Source of the DNA: Acetatifactor sp.
Lineage (GTDB): Bacteria; Bacillota; Clostridia; Lachnospirales; Lachnospiraceae
Length of the DNA stretch: 38,047 bases
Direction: 5' to 3'
Assembly (NCBI GenBank): GCA_022511425.1
Contig: JAFLRO010000019.1
Coordinates: forward strand, 1 to 38,047
Position 1 is the stretch's first letter. Every line of letters begins with the position of its first letter. Below, piece after piece: positions 31,779 through 38,047 of this stretch. Made by a program: the position numbers and the translations under genes. Below the pieces are notes generated by a model. The model searched no databases. It had not been told where the DNA came from and was given only the letters and a program-made list of their open reading frames with translations.

Positions 31779-33185
31779 ATGGGTGGATTTTTTGGAGTCG
31801 CTGCTAAGGAAGACTGTGTGTTTGATCTGTTTTTTGGAACGGATTACCATTCTCATCTGGGCACCAGGCGTGCGGGAATGGCAGTCTATAACAGGGAGAC
31901 CGGATATGAGAGAGCAATTCACAACATTGAGAATGCTCCTTTCCGCACGAAGTTTGACAAGGATCTCAATGATATGCACGGCCATCTGGGCATTGGCTGC
32001 ATTTCGGATTACGAGCCACAACCCCTCATGATCCGATCCCACCATGGCACCTATGCGATCACCACGGTGGGCAAGATCAACAATACGGACGAGCTGGTAA
32101 AGGAGCTTTTTTCCAAAGGTCATTCTCATTTTCTGGAAATGAGCGGCGGCGACATCAATGCCACTGAACTGGTGGCTTCCATAGTCAATCAGGAGGAGAA
32201 CCTGGTGGACGGCATACGCCATGCGCAGGAGATCATTGACGGATCCATGACCATTCTTCTGATGACTCCGAAGGGCATTTATGCAGCCAGGGACAGGCTG
32301 GGCAGGACACCTGTAATCATAGGAAAGAAGGAAGGTGCCCACTGCGTTTCCTTCGAGAGCTTTGCCTATTTGAATCTGGGCTATGTGGAAGAGAGGGAAC
32401 TGGGTCCGGGCGAAATCGTGGTGGTAACGCCTGAGGGTGTGCAGACTCTGGCAAATCCCGGAAAGGAAATGAAGATTTGTACTTTTTTGTGGGTATACTA
32501 CGGCTATCCTTCATCCTCTTACGAGGGGATCAGTGTGGAGCAGATGCGTTATAACTGTGGTTCCCTCTTGGCGGAGAGAGACAATGTGCAGCCGGATATT
32601 GTGGCAGGTGTGCCGGACTCCGGTACGGCTCATGCCATCGGATATGCCAACCGGTCAGGAATTCCTTTTTCCAGACCTTTTATCAAATACACGCCGACCT
32701 GGCCACGATCCTTTATGCCGACAATCCAGACTCAGAGGAACCTGATTGCAAAGATGAAGTTGATTCCGGTACAGGAATTGATTCAGGATAAGAGCCTTCT
32801 TTTGATTGATGACTCCATCGTGAGAGGTACACAGCTTCGGGAGACCACGGAATTTCTGTATCAGAGCGGTGCAAGGGAGGTTCACATCCGCCCGGCATGT
32901 CCGCCCCTGTTGTTCGGCTGTAAGTACCTGAATTTTTCCCGTTCTTCCTCGGAGATGGATCTGATTGCCAGAAGAGTGCTGAAAGAGATGGAGCAGGAGG
33001 GCAGGGAGATTGATCTGAAGTATTATGTGGATCCGGATTCGCCCCAGTATGCAGAGATGGTTGATCGGATTGGCCGACAGTTGAATTTTACCACGCTGCG
33101 TTACCATAGACTGGATGATATGATCGCGTCCGTGGGAATTGATAGAATCAAGCTTTGCACCTATTGCTGGGACGGCAATGAGTAG
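31779..33185 (+). CDS. PurF paralogue with a destroyed glutaminase site
   Basis: The 468-residue protein starts at ATG 31779 behind AAAAGGAG and aligns with PurF along its length. The first residues are MGGFFGV where PurF has CGVFG, so the nucleophilic Cys is Gly2. Other glutaminase residues are also lost: HVRYST is replaced by IGCISDY and HNGNL by TVGKINN. The phosphoribosyltransferase side is kept: PRPP loop LLLIDDSIVRGTQLRET, GVPDSGTAHAIGYA, and Fe-S cysteines in KICTFLW, LFGCKYLNF and LCTYCWDGNE. It could use free ammonia, form mixed complexes with the intact PurF, or act as a regulator. It stands in the purine cluster behind purB, so the role is probably in purine metabolism. Calling it a plain amidophosphoribosyltransferase would be misleading. 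Confidence 0.9.
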   Translation: MGGFFGVAAKEDCVFDLFFGTDYHSHLGTRRAGMAVYNRETGYERAIHNIENAPFRTKFDKDLNDMHGHLGIGCISDYEPQPLMIRSHHGTYAITTVGKINNTDELVKELFSKGHSHFLEMSGGDINATELVASIVNQEENLVDGIRHAQEIIDGSMTILLMTPKGIYAARDRLGRTPVIIGKKEGAHCVSFESFAYLNLGYVEERELGPGEIVVVTPEGVQTLANPGKEMKICTFLWVYYGYPSSSYEGISVEQMRYNCGSLLAERDNVQPDIVAGVPDSGTAHAIGYANRSGIPFSRPFIKYTPTWPRSFMPTIQTQRNLIAKMKLIPVQELIQDKSLLLIDDSIVRGTQLRETTEFLYQSGAREVHIRPACPPLLFGCKYLNFSRSSSEMDLIARRVLKEMEQEGREIDLKYYVDPDSPQYAEMVDRIGRQLNFTTLRYHRLDDMIASVGIDRIKLCTYCWDGNE

Positions 33186-33214
33186 TGCAAAAGACAAGAG
33201 GTGTTCTAATAACT

Positions 33215-33943
33215 ATGTTAAGGCTATTTTATGTGATTTTTATCTCACTGCCGTTTGTGTTATATTACATTCATAAGGCACATTATATTACAAAACACAG
33301 GGAAAAGTATTCCGAGGAGCAGTGCTATCGAATTGCGCGGAGATGTATCCGGATTATGATGATTAATGGGCGTATCAGGACAGAGGCCTATGGAACGGAG
33401 TTGCTGCCCGAGGAGGGTGGGTATGTTATGTATTCCAATCACCAGGGGAAGTATGATACTCTGGGAATCATGATTTCCCACAGTAAGCCCTGTACCATTG
33501 TCATGGATGCAACCCGCTCCAAGATGCCTATTGCAGATCCCTTTATCAACCTGGTCAATGGCAGCAGGCTGGACAAGACCGACATGAAAAAACAGGTAAA
33601 TACTATCATGAAGATTGCGGAAGAAGTGAAAAACGGCCGGAGGTATATCGTATTTCCTGAGGGAGGATACGATCATAACAGAAACGATTTACAGGAGTTC
33701 ATGCCGGGTGCTTTCAAGTGCGCTACCAAATACGGAGCGCCCATCGTGCCGGTGGCAATCATAGATTCTTATAAAGTTTTCGGCATTAATTCGCTCAGAA
33801 AGGTGAAGACCCAAGTACATTTTCTGAAGCCCATCTTATTTGAGGAGTATCAGCATATGAACACCCAGGAGATTGCGCAAATGGTGAAAGAGCGGATTGC
33901 TGCTGTGATCTCAAGACAGCTGAAAGCCCGGAACGCAGGATAA
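33215..33943 (+). CDS. plsC: 1-acyl-sn-glycerol-3-phosphate acyltransferase (PlsC family)
   Basis: From ATG 33215 the protein has 242 residues. A GTG at 33185 in frame lacks a ribosome site. A hydrophobic N-terminus (LFYVIFISLPFVLYYIH, 4-20) anchors it to the membrane. The catalytic motif is NHQGKYD (H76, D81, the HX4D pair), with the substrate motif FPEGG at 147-151 (FPEGT in most members) and a PIVPVAI strand. It should transfer an acyl chain to lysophosphatidic acid in phospholipid synthesis, although this family also contains other glycerolipid acyltransferases. It follows the PurF paralogue closely, so they may share a transcript. Confidence 0.85.
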   Translation: MLRLFYVIFISLPFVLYYIHKAHYITKHREKYSEEQCYRIARRCIRIMMINGRIRTEAYGTELLPEEGGYVMYSNHQGKYDTLGIMISHSKPCTIVMDATRSKMPIADPFINLVNGSRLDKTDMKKQVNTIMKIAEEVKNGRRYIVFPEGGYDHNRNDLQEFMPGAFKCATKYGAPIVPVAIIDSYKVFGINSLRKVKTQVHFLKPILFEEYQHMNTQEIAQMVKERIAAVISRQLKARNAG

Positions 33944-33946
33944 GCA

Positions 33947-34063
33947 TCAGTTATTATATTCGCAGATATATCCGATTGTTCCTGAATATTCTATGTTCCA
34001 TTTATGGGGATTGCTGTAGGTATCCTGAAGGACATACCGCTCCTTTGCAGAATTGTAATACAT
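33947..34063 (-). CDS. Possible 38-residue small protein
   Basis: On the minus strand ATG 34063 has GGAGG at 34074-34068, a strong ribosome site. It reads MYYNSAKERYVLQDTYSNPH, then KWNIEYSGTIGYICEYNN. The composition is normal for a folded polar peptide, rich in Tyr and Asn, with no membrane segment. It begins 56 bp after the histidine kinase gene on the same strand and stops three bases from the end of the acyltransferase gene. No homologue is known to me. Confidence 0.45.
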   Translation of the reverse strand: MYYNSAKERYVLQDTYSNPHKWNIEYSGTIGYICEYNN

Positions 34064-34118
34064 ACAGACCTCCGTACTTTGTTTTCCCTTTTTTGTGTGC
34101 CTATCGGTCTGCTGAAGG

Positions 34119-35516
34119 TCATTTCCTCAGTCGGTCACTTGTTTTTGGCAGTATTACTTCAAACTGTACCCTTCCATGTTCTAAAATCTTTGCCCGGATA
34201 TCCCCTTTGTGCAGTTCTGTGATGGATTTAGCGATGGAAAGACCGAGCCCGTAGCTGCCGTCGGGAGTGCGGGCTTTGTCCGCACGGTAAAAGCGTTCGA
34301 ACACTTTCTCCGGATCAAAACCTTCTGAAGCTGTGCAATCATTAATAACCTGGAGCCGCACCGATTTATCGGCGGTGAGGCGAACCGCAATCTTGCCTTT
34401 CTCATCGCAGTATTTCACTGCATTGTCCATCAGGATGGAGACCAGCTGCCGAAGCTTGGATTCGTCGCCGGTGTAAGCAATATCATCAGCAATATCCAGG
34501 GTGAGAAGCCTGCCATTGGCATGGATCAGATTCTCAAAGGATTTTGCCGTGTCATACACAGCATCACTGAAATTAAAGGAAGAGAATACGGGCTTCTGCT
34601 CCTCGTCCATCCTAGCAAGGGTAATCAGACTGCGTACCAGCCCGCTCATTTTGCCCACCTGCTTGTCAATACTATCGAACCATTCACTGTCTCCGTAAAT
34701 CATCCTGGCCAATTCATTATTTGCGGAAATCACTGTAAGAGGAGTCTTCAATTCATGCCCGGCATCCGTCACAAACTGCTTTTGCTTTGTATAGCTTTCC
34801 GCGATGGGTTTGACCGCCCTGCCGGAGGCAAAGATGATGATAAGCAGTACCACGAAGAAGCTCAAGATGCCGATAATGGCTGATACAGACAGCATGGTAA
34901 AGACGGAGTACAGGGTGGAGGAAGCATTGATAAGACCGATGACGGTCTCTGTTCTGCCTTCCTGCGTTTGTCTGGTAACCATGCGGTATTTATAGTATTG
35001 ATGCCATCCTTCCGTCTTCCCACTGTCCAAAATTTTGGACACTATAGTTGCCAACTCTTCTGAGGTGTAATTTTCTGCATTGTCCTGGCGGACCTCTGCA
35101 ATACTGCCATCAGCGTTCAACAGGATTACACAGCCGTCGGCGCGCACGCGCAGATTATCCTCAAATCGGGGTATCAAACGGAAATCACGGTCAGGATTTG
35201 TCCGGTCCGTCAAAGGCGAATCTGGCTGTTTGGACAAATCGCGGAAATCCTGAGAAGCACCGGGAGGGGGAAACTCCTGGGAACTGCTCCCGGGTGTTAC
35301 GCCGTCTGTAGGAAATGTCGGAAGGCCGGACATATTGCCGTGCCGTTTATCGGAATCATTGCCATACTGATTAAGGATCATATCCAGATGAGAGGAGAGC
35401 AGTCTGTTATTCTGTACAAAGAAAATGCAGTTGATGGATCCCACTACTGCCAGAATTACGGCGAAAAGCGCAGCAGCAGTGATGGAAATAAATTTCTTGC
35501 GCAGCTTTGGTATCAT
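34119..35516 (-). CDS. Sensor histidine kinase
   Basis: The 465-residue membrane kinase partners the response regulator before it; the genes overlap by ATGA at 35513-35516. It has TM1 (12-34), an extracytoplasmic region of ~170 residues that is Pro/Asp-rich in its first part (FPPPGASQDF) and then PAS-like (RADGCVILLNADGSIAEVRQ), TM2 (209-230), a HisKA helix with H254 in DAGHELKTPL, an N-box with N365 (LMDNAVKY), and the G2 motif YGLGLSIAKS (422-431). The G1 glycines are weak (NDCTASEGF). The signal is unknown. Confidence 0.93.
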   Translation of the reverse strand: MIPKLRKKFISITAAALFAVILAVVGSINCIFFVQNNRLLSSHLDMILNQYGNDSDKRHGNMSGLPTFPTDGVTPGSSSQEFPPPGASQDFRDLSKQPDSPLTDRTNPDRDFRLIPRFEDNLRVRADGCVILLNADGSIAEVRQDNAENYTSEELATIVSKILDSGKTEGWHQYYKYRMVTRQTQEGRTETVIGLINASSTLYSVFTMLSVSAIIGILSFFVVLLIIIFASGRAVKPIAESYTKQKQFVTDAGHELKTPLTVISANNELARMIYGDSEWFDSIDKQVGKMSGLVRSLITLARMDEEQKPVFSSFNFSDAVYDTAKSFENLIHANGRLLTLDIADDIAYTGDESKLRQLVSILMDNAVKYCDEKGKIAVRLTADKSVRLQVINDCTASEGFDPEKVFERFYRADKARTPDGSYGLGLSIAKSITELHKGDIRAKILEHGRVQFEVILPKTSDRLRK

Positions 35517-36199
35517 GATTGCTTCCTTTCACTCTTTTCCAAACAGTACCCAACGCCTCTGATTGCCTTGATATTAACGGGCGCTCCCAACTTATCAAAC
35601 TTTTTTCTGAGATTTGAAATATATACCCACACAATGCTGACTTCTACATCCGAATCCCATCCCCAGATGCGCTCCATGAACTGTTCTGTGGAGATCACGC
35701 TGCCCGGAGACTGCATCAGAAGCTGCAGCATCTGAAACTCTTTGCTCACCAGACGTATGCTCTCTTTGCAAAAGCTTAACTCGAAGGTGGATACATCCAG
35801 CTTCATTCCTTCAAATTCAAGCACATCAGTGTGATATTGCTCCTTTCTGCGGAGCATGGCACGGACTCTTGCCAGCAATTCGTTAGCGGCAAAGGGCTTT
35901 GGCAGGTAGTCATCGGCTCCGGCATCCAAGCCGTTTACCCGGTCATCTACATCGCTCTTTGCAGTCAACAGCAATACAGGTGTCGTCACACCGCCTGCTC
36001 TCAGCTTTTTTAGTACTTCTAAGCCGTCCATGCCGGGCATCATGATGTCCAGCACTAACCCGTCATACTCTCCGCCAGCGGCGTAGTCATAAGCGTCATT
36101 TCCGTTATGAACCGCATCCACGCTGTAATTGTTATGCTCAAAAAGCGCTGTCAGGACTTTGGCGATATCCTTGTCGTCATCCGCAATCAAAAGACGCAT
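35513..36199 (-). CDS. OmpR-family response regulator
   Basis: The 228-residue protein starts at ATG 36199 behind AAGGAGG. The receiver domain shows the acidic pocket D7-D9, phosphoacceptor D51 (LVLDIMMPGMDG), T79 and K101 (YLPKPF). A C-terminal winged helix follows (KEFQMLQLLMQSPGSVISTE, then VWVYISNLRKKF and IRGVGYCLE). It is activated by the kinase encoded directly behind it. Its targets cannot be read from this window. Confidence 0.95.
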   Translation of the reverse strand: MRLLIADDDKDIAKVLTALFEHNNYSVDAVHNGNDAYDYAAGGEYDGLVLDIMMPGMDGLEVLKKLRAGGVTTPVLLLTAKSDVDDRVNGLDAGADDYLPKPFAANELLARVRAMLRRKEQYHTDVLEFEGMKLDVSTFELSFCKESIRLVSKEFQMLQLLMQSPGSVISTEQFMERIWGWDSDVEVSIVWVYISNLRKKFDKLGAPVNIKAIRGVGYCLEKSERKQS

Positions 36200-36257
36200 G
36201 ACTATTCCTCCTTAACTTTGTCTAAATATGCATATTGAGCAATTGATTTCCCTGGTT

Positions 36258-37145
36258 TTATGCCTCAGGAATCTCTGTCATCATCACCGACCGATACCAA
36301 AGACTTCCTCCGTTTTGTATAACAAAAGCTTTATGTTCCTTAGCTTTTTCCCCGTTTCCTAACAGCAGGGCAATTTTATAAAGATAAAAGTTTTTACTTA
36401 CCTTTGCTGCCATGGATTGCGCCTTGGCTTCATACTGACTTAGAAGGTTATATAGTTCCTGATATTCGCCCTTGTTACTCAACTGAACAAAATGGGGATA
36501 CTGCATTATTTCCATATAACGGGACCGAAGGGGCGTTTTTAGTTGTAAGCCATTCTGAACAAAAGATGCCTTTTGACAGTGCGCCTCCATCTCTTCATAG
36601 TTTTTCTTATACCCTGCCAGCTCTATGGCTATCATTTCATAATAAAACTGCCCCCAAGTGTTGGTACAATATTTTGCTATCAATGACTGCACTTTTTCAG
36701 CATCCTCTATGCGGCCGGCTGCCAACAGCCCCTTTCCCAGATTATAATAAAACACGCCCCAGTAGTTATTCCAAGGCTTTGCATCTGACATCAGATAACT
36801 GTAGAGTTCCAGAAATTTGACTACATCACAGTCTTGGGTCAATATGTTAATAATCTTAATTGTTTTATTATAGCGATAGACATAGAGCAATAAAAATAAA
36901 CATAAAGGAGGTAGAATAAGTAAAATATAATACACATCTACGGATAGTGCATTAATCCAGTTTGTCATCCCCCATATATTTACTATTTCGAGAGTTCCGA
37001 TAATAACAACCCAGCTTATTATTAATATCTTTATTGCTCTTACTGTATATATGAAATGATTTACAAACTTTTTATTTTCCGGTCGAATCTCAATTTCGAC
37101 CAAGGAAATGAAATCTGCATACTGTTGTGTTATGTGTTTTCCCAT
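36258..37145 (-). CDS. Two-TM protein with TPR-like cytoplasmic domain
   Basis: AAGGAGG at 37158-37152 best fits ATG 37145, giving 295 residues. ATG 37148 is too close, and the longer open frame upstream has no start signal. After a short N-terminus come two membrane segments (AIKILIISWVVIIGTLEIVN near 33-52, and YYILLILPPLCLFLLLYVYR near 72-91). The ~200-residue remainder is helical with TPR-like units (YYNLGKGLLAAGRIEDAEKV; YEMIAIELAGYKKNYEEMEA; YKIALLLGNGEKAKEHKAFV). No enzyme motif is seen. It lies upstream of the two-component genes on the same strand with 58 bp between, so co-transcription and a role in that signalling path are possible but unproven. Confidence 0.75.
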   Translation of the reverse strand: MGKHITQQYADFISLVEIEIRPENKKFVNHFIYTVRAIKILIISWVVIIGTLEIVNIWGMTNWINALSVDVYYILLILPPLCLFLLLYVYRYNKTIKIINILTQDCDVVKFLELYSYLMSDAKPWNNYWGVFYYNLGKGLLAAGRIEDAEKVQSLIAKYCTNTWGQFYYEMIAIELAGYKKNYEEMEAHCQKASFVQNGLQLKTPLRSRYMEIMQYPHFVQLSNKGEYQELYNLLSQYEAKAQSMAAKVSKNFYLYKIALLLGNGEKAKEHKAFVIQNGGSLWYRSVMMTEIPEA

Positions 37146-37326
37146 CATGTGCCTCCTTATATTTTTTCGGCGCTTTACACTGTAATGAGTACTTTCCTTT
37201 AATATCCTACCATAATAACGGCCATATAGGAAGATTGAAAAATATATGCTCTGTTTTTTTAAAATTTCATGCCGATATATCATACAGGTACACGGATGTA
37301 TCCAAAGGCACACATGGATGGTGATT

Positions 37327-37342
37327 TGTTGAATAAATTCAA
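37327..37342. repeat. 16-bp palindrome GTTGAATaaATTCAAC
   Basis: A perfect 7-2-7 palindrome lies 46 bp before the coiled-coil gene, between it and the divergent membrane protein gene. The size and symmetry suit a repressor site. No regulator is assigned. No clear promoter was seen in 37149-37388. Confidence 0.4.
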
Positions 37343-37388
37343 CCTCACCGGTAGTTAAGTCCGTTAAAACGGGCAGGTGGGAGCAAGT

Positions 37389-37973
37389 ATGAAGATTGGA
37401 GAAGCGCAGCAGCTATACAGGGAGCAGGTAAAGGAATTCAGGACACAGAAATCAGCTATATCAAAACAGTTGGAGAACCTTCGCTCAAAGATGGAAAACT
37501 CGCCGGAGGGGAAGGAGAATTATGGCTCTGAAGCAGCAACCTTGGAGCTGACCTTGGACGCACTGGATGAAAAACAAAAGGAGTACCAGGATTATCTGGA
37601 CAAACTGGCGGATCAGTACTGTGCGTACTGGAATGCTGCCGCGGCAGAGCAGCAGAGGGATGCCACGGCGGAGTATACCGCTGAGCTGGGAAAGATCATG
37701 GAAGTGGCACGTCGTCTCATGAAGGGATCCATCGTACCGGCATCGGACGAGAGGAAGCTGATGGAATACAGTATGGATCTGTATCAGGCAGCTAAGAATA
37801 TCGGCGCAATCATACAGCGGGAAAAACGGGAAAAATATAAATCCCTTTGGGGCGAAGAGGAAGAGAAAGAATACGACGATCCCAGAGAGGTCGCAGAGAA
37901 TGCGGAGGCGTCAGGAGCGGCGCCTGAGATTGTGTCTGTGGAAGACACGATGGCATCGGTTTCTCCCAGTTGA
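37389..37973 (+). CDS. Coiled-coil protein of unknown function
   Basis: ATG 37389 has AGGTGGGAG just upstream, giving 194 residues; GTG 37377 in the same frame overlaps that site. Residues 1-110 are strongly helical with heptad character (LYREQVKEFRTQKSAISKQL; LDALDEKQKEYQDYLDKLAD). A second helical part follows (SDERKLMEYSMDLYQAAKNI), and the tail is acidic and Ala/Ser-rich. There is no signal peptide or membrane segment. It resembles small conserved Lachnospiraceae proteins without assigned function. It stands alone with a terminator directly after the stop. Confidence 0.8.
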   Translation: MKIGEAQQLYREQVKEFRTQKSAISKQLENLRSKMENSPEGKENYGSEAATLELTLDALDEKQKEYQDYLDKLADQYCAYWNAAAAEQQRDATAEYTAELGKIMEVARRLMKGSIVPASDERKLMEYSMDLYQAAKNIGAIIQREKREKYKSLWGEEEEKEYDDPREVAENAEASGAAPEIVSVEDTMASVSPS

Positions 37974-37996
37974 AGGCACAATCAATGTGCCTTTAT
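37974..37996 (+). terminator. Terminator of the coiled-coil gene
   Basis: AGGCACA-ATCAA-TGTGCCT starts immediately after the TGA stop and is followed by TTATCG. The stem is perfect at 7 bp but the T-run is short. Confidence 0.6.
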
Positions 37997-38047
37997 CGCT
38001 AAAGATTATGATTTATGTCTATATGAACCACAAGTATTCCAGCTGGG

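Noticed and set aside
32655-33197. 180-codon open frame on the minus strand
   Set aside because: It is antisense to the PurF paralogue, which is confirmed by the PRPP loop and cysteine motifs.
34004-34222. 72-codon plus-strand frame at the acyltransferase/kinase boundary
   Set aside because: It overlaps the kinase's C-terminal ATPase region in antisense and has no ribosome site.

Overview
The window looks like a chromosome segment from a Gram-positive gut-type Clostridia, most probably Lachnospiraceae. The evidence is strong AGGAGG ribosome sites, sigma-A-type TTGACA/TATAAT promoters, a cytoplasmic GH120 beta-xylosidase, a YtrA-type GntR/ABC operon, an Fe-S type PurF with a propeptide, and a four-gene operon of large proteins that I associate with the Lachnospiraceae-restricted DUF5717/DUF5716 families. 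No rRNA, tRNA or CRISPR array was seen.

Layout. 1-2670: a terminator-like hairpin, then a DUF4157 (eCIS core, HELGH) gene whose N-terminus has been broken by a small deletion, then a 17-bp perfect hairpin in front of a tiny ORF. 2671-4735: a GH120 beta-xylosidase on the minus strand with a textbook promoter and tandem 22-bp repeats just upstream of the -35. 4877-5461 and 17301-17990: the two halves of one minus-strand gene (SpoIID-like plus peptidoglycan-binding domain). They are split by an integrated element of about 11.84 kb (5460-17305). Rejoining the halves at a shared GGTA restores an in-frame protein of about 423 residues.

The element carries, in order, a large serine recombinase whose last codons run over the junction into host DNA, a small partner gene, a divergent serine-recombinase homologue that has lost its catalytic residues, a small conserved protein, a DUF4373-like protein, a tyrosine recombinase, a DUF5688 protein, a J-domain protein, an XRE repressor, an unknown acidic protein and three secreted lipoproteins (one a CAP protein, one interrupted by an in-frame stop). 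No relaxase or conjugation gene is visible. A repeated palindrome (ACCAC-A5-GTGGT) touches the -35 boxes of three promoters at its left end. The layout resembles the skin-type elements that interrupt sporulation genes and are excised by a large serine recombinase. That analogy is inference.

18121-20262: an autoregulated GntR/ABC transporter operon. 20324-27464: a four-gene operon encoding a ~1190-residue repeat protein, a degenerate Hsp70/actin-fold protein, a TPR-like protein and a coiled-coil membrane protein. This is the best candidate in the window for an undescribed cellular machine. 27492-33185: purine genes purC, purF, a small membrane protein, purB, and a second PurF-like protein whose glutaminase site is destroyed while its PRPP loop and Fe-S cysteines remain. 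33215-33943: a PlsC-type acyltransferase. 33947-36199 (minus): an OmpR-type response regulator and histidine kinase with a tiny ORF behind them. 36258-37145 (minus): a two-TM repeat protein. 37389-37973: a coiled-coil protein with its own terminator.
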